Source of the DNA: Pseudomonas sp. KU26590 | GTDB taxonomy: Bacteria; Pseudomonadota; Gammaproteobacteria; Pseudomonadales; Pseudomonadaceae | Length of the DNA: 64,000 nt | Direction: 5' to 3' | Assembly: GCF_026153515.1 (NCBI RefSeq) | Contig: NZ_CP110644.1 | Span: 656,501 to 720,500 of the forward strand | Part shown: positions 18,186 through 27,582 of the stretch, piece after piece | Numbering within the stretch: the first letter of the stretch is position 1 | Layout of the letters: every line of letters starts with the position of its first letter | Made by a program: the position numbers and the translations under genes | The notes under the pieces: generated by a model | Told to the model about the DNA's origin: nothing | The model's input: the letters and a program-made list of their open reading frames with translations, nothing else | Databases searched by the model: none

Positions 18186-19220
18186 ATGGATATTACCGAG
18201 CTGCTGGCCTTCAGTGCCAAGCAAGGCGCGTCGGACTTGCATCTCTCTGCCGGCCTGCCACCGATGATTCGCGTCGATGGCGATGTGCGGCGGATCAACC
18301 TGCCCGCACTGGACCAGAAAGAGGTTCAGGCGCTGATCTACGACATCATGAACGACAGGCAGCGCAAGGACTTCGAGGAACATCTGGAGACGGATTTTTC
18401 CTTCGAGGTGCCGGGCGTCGCGCGCTTCCGGGTCAACGCGTTCAACCAGAATCGCGGCGCGGGCGCGGTGTTCCGGACCATTCCGTCGAAGGTCCTGAGC
18501 ATGGAAGAGCTGGGCATGGGCGAAGTGTTTCGCAAGATTACCGACGTGCCCCGCGGCCTGGTTCTGGTCACCGGTCCGACCGGTTCGGGCAAATCGACCA
18601 CTCTGGCAGCCATGGTCGATTACCTGAACAGCAACAAGCATCACCACATCCTCACCATCGAAGACCCGATCGAATTCGTCCATGAGTCCAAGAAAAGCCT
18701 GATCAACCAGCGCGAAGTTCATCGCGATACTCACGGCTTCTCCGAGGCACTGCGTTCAGCGTTGCGTGAAGACCCTGACGTGATTCTGGTGGGTGAGCTG
18801 CGTGACCTGGAAACCATTCGCCTGGCGCTGACGGCAGCCGAAACCGGCCACCTGGTGTTCGGCACGCTGCACACCACGTCTGCTGCCAAGAGCATCGACC
18901 GGATCGTCGACGTGTTTCCGGCGCAGGAGAAGTCGATGATCCGCTCGATGCTCTCCGAGTCGCTCCACGCCATCGTGTCTCAGGCGCTGCTGAAGAAGGT
19001 CGGCGGGGGGCGTGTCGCGGCCCACGAGATCATGATCGGCACGTCGGCGATCCGTAACCTGATCCGCGAGGACAAGGTGGCGCAGATGTATTCGTCGATT
19101 CAGACCGGGGGATCACTGGGGATGCAGACGCTGGATATGTGCCTGAAGGATCTGATCAGCAAGGGGCTGATCACGCGCGAGAGTGCGCGGGAGAAGGCGA
19201 AGACACCGGATAATTTTTAA
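18186..19220 (+). CDS. pilT: Type IV pilus retraction ATPase PilT
   Basis: A 344-residue hexameric secretion ATPase that depolymerises type IV pili, powering twitching. Walker A GPTGSGKST at 130-138, Asp box and Walker B region ILVGELRDLETIRLALTAAETGH, and the PilT-specific AIRNLIRE motif near 288. ATG at 18186 after GAGGAG; length equals PAO1 PilT. The paralogue pilU, which follows pilT in P. aeruginosa, is not here: a REPIN and a convergent NlpC/P60 gene follow instead. Confidence 0.97.
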   Translation: MDITELLAFSAKQGASDLHLSAGLPPMIRVDGDVRRINLPALDQKEVQALIYDIMNDRQRKDFEEHLETDFSFEVPGVARFRVNAFNQNRGAGAVFRTIPSKVLSMEELGMGEVFRKITDVPRGLVLVTGPTGSGKSTTLAAMVDYLNSNKHHHILTIEDPIEFVHESKKSLINQREVHRDTHGFSEALRSALREDPDVILVGELRDLETIRLALTAAETGHLVFGTLHTTSAAKSIDRIVDVFPAQEKSMIRSMLSESLHAIVSQALLKKVGGGRVAAHEIMIGTSAIRNLIREDKVAQMYSSIQTGGSLGMQTLDMCLKDLISKGLITRESAREKAKTPDNF

Positions 19221-19233
19221 CGAGCAGCCCATT

Positions 19234-19319
19234 GTAGGAGCGCGCTTGCCCGCGATTGCGGTGTGTCAGCTGGACATCTGCAGCTGACACACCGCCATCG
19301 CGGGCAAACACCCTCCAAC
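19234..19319. repeat. REPIN (GCGCGCTTGCCCGC family) with eroded right arm
   Basis: Left arm GTAGGAGCGCGCTTGCCCGC at 19234 is intact. The right arm begins ATCGCGGGCAA but decays to ACACCCTCCAAC. The loop carries a second inverted repeat (GGTGTGTCAGCTG / CAGCTGACACACC) which would extend the hairpin. Confidence 0.88.
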
Positions 19320-19338
19320 ACTGAGTCGCGGCGAGATT

Positions 19339-20070
19339 TTATCGCTGAGCGATGCGCACGTTGCCTTTCTGGCTCGGCGGCTGCTTTGGCAGCACTCGCT
19401 TGGCGACGACGTAATGGCTGTCCCAGTACGGCTTCTTCAGCGTATCGATCGTCACGGATTTGCCACGGCGTGGCGCGTGAACGAACCGGTCGTTGCCTAG
19501 GTAGATCGCAACGTGATTCACCGTGCGGCTCTTGATGTTGAAGAACAACAAGTCGCCCGGCTTCAAGTCCTTGCGGTCAACCTTCTGCCCGTGACCTTCG
19601 GCCATGGCGTTGGACGTGCGCGGCAAATCGACTTCGCTCACGTCGTTGAAGGCATATTTCACCAGTCCGCTGCAGTCGAACCCTTTTGTTGGGCTGGTGC
19701 CGCCCCAACGATAAGGTGTACCGATGGCGTTAACGGCCCGGTTGACCACGGTGCTGCTCTGTTTGGTACCCATCTGCGCCGCGTTGGCCAGGGCGACAGT
19801 GTTTTGCGAAATCTTGCGAGTGCTGCGGGACGATTTCCCTTTAACAGCTTTGGCTCGCTTGCCAGAGGTCTCGAGTGGAGTAGCCGTCTGATCCAGTGCA
19901 GCCATTGCAGCTCGTTGAGCGGCGATGTTGCGTGAAACGGATTCCGGCGACTCGGACCTGGCGGTGAAACCGGTGAAGCTCGGTGGAAGCGTTTGCTCAC
20001 GATTGGTGGCGTGGGCGGCCAGTGGCATAAATAGACAAATAGTCAGCCATGTCTTGAAAAATGGACGCAT
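19339..20070 (-). CDS. Secreted NlpC/P60 (C40) cysteine peptidase
   Basis: A 243-residue peptidase with a signal peptide (MRPFFKTWLTICLFMPLAAHA) from the ATG at 20070. A Ser/Lys-rich linker (about 70-90) leads to the NlpC/P60 domain: catalytic Cys133 in GFDCSGLVKYAF, His186 in TVNHVAIYLG and a third polar residue, His198 in FVHAP. Such enzymes cut D-Glu-DAP type bonds in peptidoglycan stem peptides. Convergent with pilT; divergent from the TM2 gene across 250 bp (20071-20320) in which I see no clear element. Substrate not determinable. Confidence 0.9.
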   Translation of the reverse strand: MRPFFKTWLTICLFMPLAAHATNREQTLPPSFTGFTARSESPESVSRNIAAQRAAMAALDQTATPLETSGKRAKAVKGKSSRSTRKISQNTVALANAAQMGTKQSSTVVNRAVNAIGTPYRWGGTSPTKGFDCSGLVKYAFNDVSEVDLPRTSNAMAEGHGQKVDRKDLKPGDLLFFNIKSRTVNHVAIYLGNDRFVHAPRRGKSVTIDTLKKPYWDSHYVVAKRVLPKQPPSQKGNVRIAQR

Positions 20071-20320
20071 TAGGCAGGGCTCTTGTTGGTCAGCGCGCAA
20101 CTTTATAACAGCTTTTTGCGAAATTCTGAGCCCCTTTGTCGAACAATTTACTGCCCTTAAAGTCAGTTTTGGCAGCAGAATCGTCATCTCACTGTGCTGA
20201 TCACCTTGCAGAACAAGGGTTTGCACGATTGAAAAGAGGTTCAAGCCATACGTCGGACGGCATCATGAAAGTCACAAAACTTACGCATATTTTTTTCTAT
20301 TGCAGCAGGCGAGGTCAACA

Positions 20321-20737
20321 ATGAACACCTATCAACCCGACGTTCAACGTCCGGACACCCACAGCAAGGTCATGGGCTATCTGCTCTGGATTGTGGGATT
20401 CACCGGGGCTCATCGGTTTTATTACGGCAAGCCGGTGACCGGTACGATCTGGTTTTTCACGCTGGGGCTGTTTGGCATCGGCTGGCTGATCGACCTGTTC
20501 CTGATCCCGGCGATGGATCGGGAAGCAGACCTGCGATTCAATGCAGGCTCGACCGATTACAGCCTTGCCTGGATCTTGCTGACCTTTCTGGGTGTGTTCG
20601 GTGTGCACCGGATGTATCAGGGCAAATGGATCACCGGGATCATCTACCTGCTGACGGGGGGATTGGCGTTACTGGGCGTGCTGTACGATTTCTGGACGCT
20701 GAATGACCAGATCTCGGTGAAGAACGCTCGCCGGTAA
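20321..20737 (+). CDS. TM2 domain membrane protein
   Basis: A 138-residue protein with two TM2 units: GYLLWIVGFTGAHRFYYGK...GIGWLIDLFLIP and AWILLTFLGVFGVHRMYQGK...ALLGVLYDFWTLND. Each unit has two short TM helices joined by a tight turn with GxHRFY/GVHRMY. Function unknown in bacteria. ATG at 20321 after GAGG. Between the two units is a short charged stretch (DREADLRFN). No operon partner is apparent. Confidence 0.88.
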   Translation: MNTYQPDVQRPDTHSKVMGYLLWIVGFTGAHRFYYGKPVTGTIWFFTLGLFGIGWLIDLFLIPAMDREADLRFNAGSTDYSLAWILLTFLGVFGVHRMYQGKWITGIIYLLTGGLALLGVLYDFWTLNDQISVKNARR

Positions 20738-20831
20738 CTGACCGTACCGACCGCGTAATCCGCGTTGCACGCAGCACCCTGTGAATCCGTCTGCAGGGTG
20801 TCAGTTTCGTCTTCGCGGGGGCGTGAATCTT

Positions 20832-21055
20832 TTCGCGGGCAAGCGCGCTCCTACATGGGGCGTGCGTAGCCTGCAGCAAGCTGCGTCGAACGCAATACCC
20901 TTTGTAGGAGCGCGCTTGCCCGCGAATGCGTCGTGTCAGCCAACACTAATGGTCGGCCTCTGTCGCGTTCGCCAGCAAGCCGGCTCCTACGGATTTGGGG
21001 TTACCATTCCATCTTTGACGGCAGTGAGTCCTTTCGCGGGCAAGCGCGCTCCTAC
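20832..21055. repeat. Mosaic of four REP half-sites from two families
   Basis: The 337-bp gap between the TM2 gene and pyrC' holds no gene but four REP arms: reverse GCGCGC-family at 20832-20854, forward GCGCGC-family at 20904-20926, reverse GCCGGC-family at 20968-20990 and reverse GCGCGC-family at 21033-21055. The middle two form a chimeric doublet with arms from different families. Confidence 0.88.
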
Positions 21056-21074
21056 AAGGTTACGGTTGGGAATC

Positions 21075-22346
21075 TCACCCGTTATAGCTAATCCGCCCAT
21101 CCACAAACGTGTACTTCACTGCACTCGGCAGGCAATGGCCGAGGAACGGGCAGTTCTCGCCTTTCGACAGCCATTTCTCGCCCGCCACCGTCGAAGCGGC
21201 AGGGTCGAACAGCACCACGTCCGCAGGCGAGCCAGCAGTCAGTTTTCCGGCGGGCAGGCGCAGTGCAGCGGCCGGGCCTGAGCTGAGGCGTGCCAGCAGC
21301 GTCGGCAGGTCCAGCAGGCCGTCTTCAACCAGCGTCATCGCCAGTGGCAACAACAGCTCCACGCTGCTGATGCCCGGTTCGGTTGCGCCGAACGGGGCCA
21401 GCTTCGCGTCACGCTCATGGGGCTGGTGATGACTGGAGATCGCCTGCACCACACCCGACTTCACCGCCTCACGCAGCGCGTCACGGTCTGCACGTGTGCG
21501 CAGCGGCGGCTGCACGTGGTACAGGCTCGAGAAGCCCGTCAGCGCCTCGTCAGTCAGGATCAACTGATACAGCGCCACATCCGCCGTCACCGGCAGGCCT
21601 CGCGCCTGCGCCTGGGCAATCAAGGCCACGCCGCGCGCACTGGTCAGCTGCGTGAAATGCGCGCGCACACCGCTTTGCTCGACCAGCAACAGGTCCCGCG
21701 CCAAGGCCACCGTTTCGGCGGTTTCCGGAATGCCCGGCAGACCCAGGAAAGCAGCCGTCGGGCCGTCGTGGGCCAGACCGCCCTCAGCGAGATCGTGGTC
21801 CTGGGAGTTGAAAATCACGGTCAGGTCGAACGTTGCCGCGTATTCGAGGGCACGGCACAGCGTGCGATTGCTGCGGAAATTCACCATGCCGTTGGTGAAC
21901 GCCACGCAACCGGCGTCGCGCAGGGCAATCAGCTCGGCCAGTTGCTCGCCTTCCAGGCCCTTGCTCAGCGCGCCGATCGGGAACACCTTGCTGTGGCCAG
22001 CCTCACGGGCGCGGTCGAGGATCAGCTCGGCAACGGCAGACGTGTCGAGCACCGGTTTTGTACGCGGCGGGCAGCACAGGCTGGTGACGCCGCCTGCTGC
22101 TGCGGCGCGGGTTTCGCTGGCAATGTTGCCCTTGCGGCTATAACCCGGCTCGCGCAACGACACGTTCAGGTCGACCAGGCCGGGTGCGGCGATCAGGCCG
22201 GCGGCGTCAATGGTTTCCGTCGGGCTGAAGTCGGCAGGGGCCGCGCCGAGGGCGAGAACCTTGCCCGCTTCAAGATGGATGTCGGTGACTTGATCCAGAC
22301 CGCTGACAGGGTCGATGACGCGAGCGCCGAGGATGCTGAACTTCAC
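21075..22346 (-). CDS. pyrC': Non-catalytic dihydroorotase-like subunit PyrC' of aspartate transcarbamoylase
   Basis: A 423-residue amidohydrolase-fold protein. Active dihydroorotases bind zinc through a DxHxH motif; here the site reads [12 protein letters not shown], with Asn61 and Ser63 replacing both histidines, so it cannot be catalytic. In Pseudomonas this pseudo-enzyme is known to assemble with PyrB and to be needed for transcarbamoylase activity. It overlaps pyrB by 4 bp, as expected for subunits made in equal amounts. A separate active pyrC must exist elsewhere. Confidence 0.94.
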   Translation of the reverse strand: MKFSILGARVIDPVSGLDQVTDIHLEAGKVLALGAAPADFSPTETIDAAGLIAAPGLVDLNVSLREPGYSRKGNIASETRAAAAGGVTSLCCPPRTKPVLDTSAVAELILDRAREAGHSKVFPIGALSKGLEGEQLAELIALRDAGCVAFTNGMVNFRSNRTLCRALEYAATFDLTVIFNSQDHDLAEGGLAHDGPTAAFLGLPGIPETAETVALARDLLLVEQSGVRAHFTQLTSARGVALIAQAQARGLPVTADVALYQLILTDEALTGFSSLYHVQPPLRTRADRDALREAVKSGVVQAISSHHQPHERDAKLAPFGATEPGISSVELLLPLAMTLVEDGLLDLPTLLARLSSGPAAALRLPAGKLTAGSPADVVLFDPAASTVAGEKWLSKGENCPFLGHCLPSAVKYTFVDGRISYNG

Positions 22347-23347
22347 TGGGCGATCTCCTGCTCGAACTGACGTTGTGCGGTTTGGCCACTCATGGCCATG
22401 GACAGAACGGCCATGCGCACGGCAATGCCGTAGGTAACCTGATTGAGAATGACCGAGTGCGCGCCGTCGGCCACTGCCGACTCGATCTCCACGCCGCGGT
22501 TGATCGGGCCCGGATGCATCACGATGGCATCGGGCTTGGCGCCGGCCAGACGCGCAGTGGTCAGACCGAACAGTCGGTAGAACTCACCCTCGCTCGGCAG
22601 CAGGCCGCCCGACATGCGCTCGCGTTGCAGACGCAGCATGATCACCACGTCGACGTCCTTCAGGCCTTCGGTCAGATCGGTGTACACCTTCACGCCGTAT
22701 TGCTCGACGCCCACCGGTAGCAGGGTTTTTGGCGCGACCACGCGGATGTCCGGGCAGCCCAGCGCCTTGAGCGCGATCATGTTCGAGCGCGCGACGCGGG
22801 AATGCAGGATATCGCCGACGATCGCCACCGAGAGGTTTTCGAAATTGCCCTTGTGGCGGCGGATGGTCAGCATGTCCAGCATGCCCTGGGTCGGGTGCGC
22901 ATGACGGCCGTCGCCGCCGTTGATGATCGCGACCTGCGGGCTGACATGTTCGGCGATGAAGTGCGCTGCACCGGAGTCACCGTGGCGCACGACGAACATG
23001 TCGGCGGCCATGGCCTCAAGGTTGCGCAGCGTATCGAACAGCGTCTCGCCCTTGCTGGTCGAGGAGGTCGATACGTTCAGCGTGATGACATCCGCCGACA
23101 ACCTTTGCGCCGCCAGCTCGAACGTGGTGCGGGTGCGGGTCGAGTTTTCGAAGAACACGTTGCACACGGTCTTGCCGCGCAGCAACGGGACCTTCTTCAC
23201 CGCCCGGGCGCCGACTTCGAGGAAGGAGTCGGCGGTGTCGAGGATTTCGGTGAGCAGTTCGCGGGGCAAACCGTCGAGGGAGAGAAAGTGCTGCAGCTGG
23301 CCCTGATGGTTCAGTTGCAGCGGGCGCTTGGCGTCGAGAGGCGTCAT
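22343..23347 (-). CDS. pyrB: Aspartate carbamoyltransferase catalytic subunit PyrB
   Basis: A 334-residue enzyme joining carbamoyl phosphate and aspartate in pyrimidine synthesis. The carbamoyl phosphate loop is [16 protein letters not shown] (65-80); [12 protein letters not shown] and [11 protein letters not shown] follow and [11 protein letters not shown] closes the active site. The N-terminal ~20 residues ([20 protein letters not shown]) extend beyond the E. coli enzyme, as is usual in Pseudomonas, where they contribute to effector nucleotide binding. 12 bp after pyrR, overlapping pyrC' by 4 bp. Confidence 0.97.
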   Translation of the reverse strand: MTPLDAKRPLQLNHQGQLQHFLSLDGLPRELLTEILDTADSFLEVGARAVKKVPLLRGKTVCNVFFENSTRTRTTFELAAQRLSADVITLNVSTSSTSKGETLFDTLRNLEAMAADMFVVRHGDSGAAHFIAEHVSPQVAIINGGDGRHAHPTQGMLDMLTIRRHKGNFENLSVAIVGDILHSRVARSNMIALKALGCPDIRVVAPKTLLPVGVEQYGVKVYTDLTEGLKDVDVVIMLRLQRERMSGGLLPSEGEFYRLFGLTTARLAGAKPDAIVMHPGPINRGVEIESAVADGAHSVILNQVTYGIAVRMAVLSMAMSGQTAQRQFEQEIAQ

Positions 23348-23359
23348 CGCAAAGGACTC

Positions 23360-23881
23360 TTAGAGGGCGGCGGAATCGGTGGAAAGGTCTTGCAGTTCAA
23401 GCGTCAGCGGCGTTGGCCCGGACAGCTTGACCCGCTCGTTCGGCCCCAGTGACAAGGTCGCGCCCGTCACGTTCGGCCGGATCGGCAGGTCAGCGGCGTC
23501 CAGATCCAGCAGCGACACCAGGGTCACACTGGCCGGACGGCCGTAATCGAACAGCTCGTTGAGCGCCGCACGAATGGTGCGCCCGCTCATCAGCACGTCA
23601 TCGATCAGCACCAGATGTTGGCCCTCGATCTCGAACGGCAGCTCTGACGGTCGCACTTGCGGGTGCAGGCCGTTCTGGCTGAAGTCGTCGCGATAAAAGG
23701 AGACGTCCAGCGTGCCCAGCGGCGACTCAATGTTGAGGGCATCAAGGAGCGCCTGCGCGACCCACACGCCACCGGTACGAATGCCGATGAAGCGAGGCTC
23801 CTGGATGCCGCGTTGGTTCAGGTGCGCGTTGAGATCAATCGCCATCTGGCTGATCAGTTCGGCGGGATTTGGCAGGCTCAT
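23360..23881 (-). CDS. pyrR: Bifunctional pyr operon regulator/uracil phosphoribosyltransferase PyrR
   Basis: A 173-residue phosphoribosyltransferase. The PRPP loop is [17 protein letters not shown] (91-107). PyrR proteins bind pyr mRNA in Gram-positives and may regulate pyrimidine genes in Pseudomonas; the catalytic uracil phosphoribosyltransferase site is kept. ATG at 23881 ([14 protein letters not shown]) was preferred over a much longer open frame that overlaps the ruvX gap without conserved sequence. 76 bp after ruvX, 12 bp before pyrB. Confidence 0.92.
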   Translation of the reverse strand: MSLPNPAELISQMAIDLNAHLNQRGIQEPRFIGIRTGGVWVAQALLDALNIESPLGTLDVSFYRDDFSQNGLHPQVRPSELPFEIEGQHLVLIDDVLMSGRTIRAALNELFDYGRPASVTLVSLLDLDAADLPIRPNVTGATLSLGPNERVKLSGPTPLTLELQDLSTDSAAL

Positions 23882-23957
23882 GGTTGCTCCTTCAGGTGCC
23901 CCGGCGTGCGCTGCACGAACGTCCGGGGTAAATCGAATTCGGTTCAGCGTTGATGGG

Positions 23958-24395
23958 TCAGGTTTCAAACAGGGCGGTGTTGGCTTCCAGCCAGCTTTGC
24001 AGAAGAAGCGCTGCAGCGATGGCGTCCACGGGATTGTCACGGTAGCTGCCGTGCTGGCCGCGAGAGGCGCGTTCGCCCTTGGCCTCAAAGGTGGTCAGGC
24101 GTTCGTCGTGGGTGTAGACCGGCAGGTTGAAGCGGCCATTGAGCTTGCGCGAAAACTTCTCGGCACGGGCGCTCATCTCGCTCGACGTGCCGTCCATGTT
24201 CAGGGGCAGACCCACCACGATTGCATCCGGCTTCCACTCCGTGATCAGCGCCTGAACCTTGTCCCAGTCCGGCACGCCGTTCTGCGCTTTCAATGTGCAA
24301 AGCTCGCGAGCCTGCCCGGTGATCACCTGGCCGACCGCGACGCCGATCTGTTTGGTGCCGTAGTCGAACCCCAGCAGCAGGCGCAGACCGGCCAT
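23958..24395 (-). CDS. ruvX: Holliday junction resolvase-like protein RuvX (YqgF)
   Basis: A 145-residue RNase H-fold protein. Visible blocks are [16 protein letters not shown] with the first acidic catalytic residue, [19 protein letters not shown], and the terminal [12 protein letters not shown]...[17 protein letters not shown] with further acidic ligands. Also called putative pre-16S rRNA nuclease; both activities are claimed for the family. Its ATG overlaps the algH stop by one base, as in PAO1. Confidence 0.94.
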   Translation of the reverse strand: MAGLRLLLGFDYGTKQIGVAVGQVITGQARELCTLKAQNGVPDWDKVQALITEWKPDAIVVGLPLNMDGTSSEMSARAEKFSRKLNGRFNLPVYTHDERLTTFEAKGERASRGQHGSYRDNPVDAIAAALLLQSWLEANTALFET

Positions 24396-24964
24396 CAGGC
24401 GTGGCCCGCCTGGCTGGTCAGCAGGCTAAGGTTGACGCCCAGTTTGGCGGCAGCGGCGTCGAGGCGCTCTTCGCTTTCGACCTCGAACAGTATCGCCGGG
24501 TCGAACGCGCAGTTTAGCCACGCATTGGCGGCAAACTCAGCGTCAAGCTGGCCGGCGTCCCAACCGGCATAGCCGAGGGTGATCAGATTTTGATCAGGGC
24601 CATAGCCATCTGCGATTGAGAAGAGGACGTCCTGAGAGGTCGAGAGCGAAATGCCGCCCAGGTCCACGGTCGCCTGGAACACCTGGCCGGAAGGGTGCAG
24701 GACAAAGCCGCGATCGGTTTGCACCGGCCCGCCAAGGTGAATAGGGATGTCCTTGCAGCGCGCAGGAGGCGGCAATTCGGGGCGCAGCTGTTCAAGAATG
24801 TCTGCCAGCGACAGGCTTTGCGGTCGATTGATGATCAGGCCCATGGCGCCATTGGCATTGTGCTCGACGATGTAAGTCAAGGTCTGAGCGAAGTTCTCAT
24901 CGTGCATGTGGGGCATGGCGATCAGAAACTGATGTTTGAGGTACGACGGAGAGACGTTTTTCAT
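24395..24964 (-). CDS. algH: YqgE/AlgH family protein
   Basis: A 189-residue YqgE/AlgH protein. The N-terminus MKNVSPSYLKHQFLIAMPHM from ATG 24964 matches AlgH of P. aeruginosa in position and pattern, as do GAMGLIINRPQSLSLADILEQL and LGGPVQTDRGFVLH. AlgH was named for an effect on alginate in P. aeruginosa; its biochemical function is unknown. The next gene ruvX overlaps by one base. Confidence 0.93.
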   Translation of the reverse strand: MKNVSPSYLKHQFLIAMPHMHDENFAQTLTYIVEHNANGAMGLIINRPQSLSLADILEQLRPELPPPARCKDIPIHLGGPVQTDRGFVLHPSGQVFQATVDLGGISLSTSQDVLFSIADGYGPDQNLITLGYAGWDAGQLDAEFAANAWLNCAFDPAILFEVESEERLDAAAAKLGVNLSLLTSQAGHA

Positions 24965-25030
24965 GAGCCCTAGTGTGGCGTCGCGGGGCTGTCGTGACAA
25001 CTAGGGGATGAGGCGTATGACGCAAAAACT

Positions 25031-25162
25031 GTAGGAGCGTGGCTTGTCCCGCGATCGGCGGGGAACCCGTCGCGATGTCAGTGATCGCGGGGTGTCTGAC
25101 TCAATCAGCAATGGAAGGTGCTGCCGGTGCCCGGCAGATCGCGGGACAAGCCACGCTCCTAC
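25031..25162. repeat. REPIN (GCGTGGCTTGTCCC family)
   Basis: Left arm GTAGGAGCGTGGCTTGTCCC at 25031 and its reverse complement ending at 25162, loop about 85 bp. It separates algH from the tonB stop, so co-transcription from tonB into algH would have to read through it. Confidence 0.9.
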
Positions 25163-25195
25163 AGGGTTGCGGTGCTCAGCGGACCGCGCTTGCCT

Positions 25196-26098
25196 TCAAT
25201 TACTCGACAGCTTGTCACCGCGCGCGAATTTCCAGGTGCGGATGATCTCAAGCCGGTCGATATCGGCCAGATCGCCGCTGAACGGCGCAAACGGTGCGGC
25301 CAGCCGGACGATTTTCTGCGCCGCCTGATCCAGCAGCGGCTGGCCCGATGACTCGAGAATCAGCACTTCATACAGTGAGCCGTCGCGATTGATCGACACC
25401 ATCATCCGCAGGCTGCCGTAGATCTGCTTGCGGCGCGCTTCGTCCGGGTAATTCAGGTTACCGACACGCTCGATTTTCTTGCGCCAGTCTTCCTTGTACC
25501 AGGCGCCCTTGTCGCGCATGGTCGAGGCCGCACTCAGGCGGTGGATCTTCGGACGCTTGGCGTAGGCCTGCTGCTCATCCGCCAGCTCCGCTTCAAGGCT
25601 GGCGATTTCGCTGTTCAGCTGGGTGCTGTCGATGGTTGGCGCGACTTTCTTCTGTTCTTCCGGCTTGACCTCATCGCGCTTGGCGACGGTTTTTTGCGGG
25701 GATTGGGCTTTCGTGGCGACAGCGGTCTTCGGCGCGTCCTGCTTGACCACCGGTTTGGCGGCAGGCGGCGGCGTGACCTTGTTGATCTGGTTGTCTTGAT
25801 AGGGGGCGATTTCGGTGGTCTTTGGCACCGCTTTCTTGTCGAGGGTGCCGCTGCCCTGCTGGTTTTCCTGGGCGAGGAAGTCAGCGTCCTTGGGCTTGGT
25901 GTCGCTCCTGAAGGGGGCGAGGGTGATCTCCAGGGTCTGGCTGATCTTTTCCGGTTTGACGTAGGTAAAACCGACGCCAAGGATCACCGCCAGATGCACC
26001 AGTGCGGCGATCATCAGGGTAAACCCGAGGCGATCGGCAGGGCGCACGCCGGTGCGGGTCAGGGACAGAGGGAGATCATCGTCGACCGCAGCGTTCAT
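25196..26098 (-). CDS. tonB3: Energy transducer TonB (TonB3-type)
   Basis: A 300-residue TonB. A cytoplasmic segment of about 25 residues precedes the TM anchor (GFTLMIAALVHLAVILGVGFTY, with the conserved His facing ExbD). A long Lys/Pro-rich periplasmic spacer (about 80-190, KVTPPPAAKPVVKQDAPKTA) leads to the C-terminal TonB domain (NLNYPDEARRKQIYGSLRMM). The position between gshB and algH is that of PAO1 tonB3, which is needed for twitching rather than iron uptake. No exbBD is adjacent. ATG at 26098 selected because the extra upstream residues lack conservation. Confidence 0.88.
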   Translation of the reverse strand: MNAAVDDDLPLSLTRTGVRPADRLGFTLMIAALVHLAVILGVGFTYVKPEKISQTLEITLAPFRSDTKPKDADFLAQENQQGSGTLDKKAVPKTTEIAPYQDNQINKVTPPPAAKPVVKQDAPKTAVATKAQSPQKTVAKRDEVKPEEQKKVAPTIDSTQLNSEIASLEAELADEQQAYAKRPKIHRLSAASTMRDKGAWYKEDWRKKIERVGNLNYPDEARRKQIYGSLRMMVSINRDGSLYEVLILESSGQPLLDQAAQKIVRLAAPFAPFSGDLADIDRLEIIRTWKFARGDKLSSN

Positions 26099-26233
26099 CC
26101 ACGCTCCGGCAGCACATGTGCCAGCATTACTACTCACCTAGCGCAAAAATTCAGGCCGCGCATGATAACGCAATGTCAGGACTGGCCTGGCGTTTGATGT
26201 CACCGGGCCGATTAGTGGAAGGTGCGGTCCCTT

Positions 26234-26366
26234 GTAGGAGCGTGGCTTGTCCCGCGAACGGCGGGGCACCCGTCGCAAAACCGGCAAATGGGGTACACCC
26301 GATATGCGGTATTCGCCAGATTTGCTGCCGGTTCCCGGCAGATCGTGGGACAAGCCACGCTCCTAC
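26234..26366. repeat. REPIN (GCGTGGCTTGTCCC family)
   Basis: Left arm at 26234 (GTAGGAGCGTGGCTTGTCCC) and right arm ending CTCCTAC at 26366, 10 bp before the gshB stop codon. Third member of this family in the window. Confidence 0.9.
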
Positions 26367-26376
26367 AACGTCGCGG

Positions 26377-27330
26377 CTAGACCTTCTGCAGCTTCTTCTC
26401 GATCACATCCATCAACATGCCGCCGATATCCGTCCCGAACGCGTTGTCGATCTCGCGGATGCAGGTCGGGCTGGTGACGTTGATTTCGGTCAGGTGCTCG
26501 CCAATCACGTCCAGGCCTACGAACAGCAGGCCTTTTTCCCGCAGCGTCGGGCCGATTTCGGCAGCGATCCAGCGATCACGGTCCGTCAGAGGACGGGCTT
26601 CGCCGCGACCGCCCGCAGCCAGATTGCCTCGGGTTTCACCAGCGGCCGGGATGCGCGCCAGGCAATACGGCACAGGTTCACCGTCGACCATCAGGATGCG
26701 CTTGTCGCCGTCCTTGATCGCCGGCAGATACGCCTGCGCCATGATCTGCTCGTGCCCGTGCTTGGTCAGGGTTTCCAGAATCACCGACAGGTTCGGATCA
26801 CCGACGCGGTGGCGGAAGATCGACGCGCCGCCCATGCCGTCCAGCGGTTTGAGAATCACGTCGCCGTGCTTCGCGGCGAATTCGCGAATGATGTCCGCGC
26901 GACGGCTGACCAGCGTAGGTGGCGTGCATTGCGGGAACAGGGTGGCGAACAGCTTCTCGTTGCAGTCACGCAGGCTTTGCGGCTTGTTGACCACCAGCAC
27001 GCCGGCGCGCTCGGCCTGTTCGAGCAGATAGGTGGAGTAGACAAACTCCATGTCGAACGGCGGATCCTTGCGCATCAGGATCACGTCCAGATCGTCCAGA
27101 CCGCTGTCGACTTCGGCTTCCAGCTCGAACCAGTGGGCCGGGTCGGCGAAGACTTTCAGCGGTTTCATACGGGCGCGGGCCTGGCCGGCGTCTTGGTACA
27201 GGTCGTGCTGCTCCATATAGAACAACGACCAGCCGCGGGCTTGCGCTGCCAGGAGCATGGCCAGCGAGCTGTCCTTTTTATAGGAGATGCGCTCGATGGG
27301 GTCCATGACGATTCCCAGGCGAATGCTCAT
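26377..27330 (-). CDS. gshB: Glutathione synthetase GshB
   Basis: A 317-residue ATP-grasp ligase joining glycine to gamma-glutamylcysteine. Blocks: SIRLGIVMDPIERISYKKDSS at the N-terminus (ATG 27330), DVILMRKDPPFDMEFVY, VILKPLDGMGGASIFR (ATP-grasp loop), and INVTSPTCIREID for Mg2+ binding at the end. Divergent from pilG over a 252-bp gap. In PAO1 the same gene sits between tonB3 and pilG. Confidence 0.97.
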   Translation of the reverse strand: MSIRLGIVMDPIERISYKKDSSLAMLLAAQARGWSLFYMEQHDLYQDAGQARARMKPLKVFADPAHWFELEAEVDSGLDDLDVILMRKDPPFDMEFVYSTYLLEQAERAGVLVVNKPQSLRDCNEKLFATLFPQCTPPTLVSRRADIIREFAAKHGDVILKPLDGMGGASIFRHRVGDPNLSVILETLTKHGHEQIMAQAYLPAIKDGDKRILMVDGEPVPYCLARIPAAGETRGNLAAGGRGEARPLTDRDRWIAAEIGPTLREKGLLFVGLDVIGEHLTEINVTSPTCIREIDNAFGTDIGGMLMDVIEKKLQKV

Positions 27331-27582
27331 GGGTAATATCCTCTGATCGGTAAAGGCCACGACAGGCCGAAAATAGGCGTCAGGGTGGCGCCGCGCCGGC
27401 TTTGGGTCAAGGGGCAAGGCTTTATGGATTGACCGTGGAGAGTGTGCTAAAAAGGCTCGGCATCCGGTGTCGCGCCAGCCGTGCTTTGGCACTGATTGGG
27501 GACTTCCCGATGCGCCGACCCAAAACCAGATGCCCGGCAGAAGGCAACCCATCTGATTCGCCGCGGCGATGGTAGAGCAGAT

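Noticed and set aside
23882-24088. Longer N-terminus for PyrR starting at 24088
   Set aside because: The extension overlaps the end of ruvX and shows no family sequence; the start at 23881 gives the standard PyrR N-terminus.
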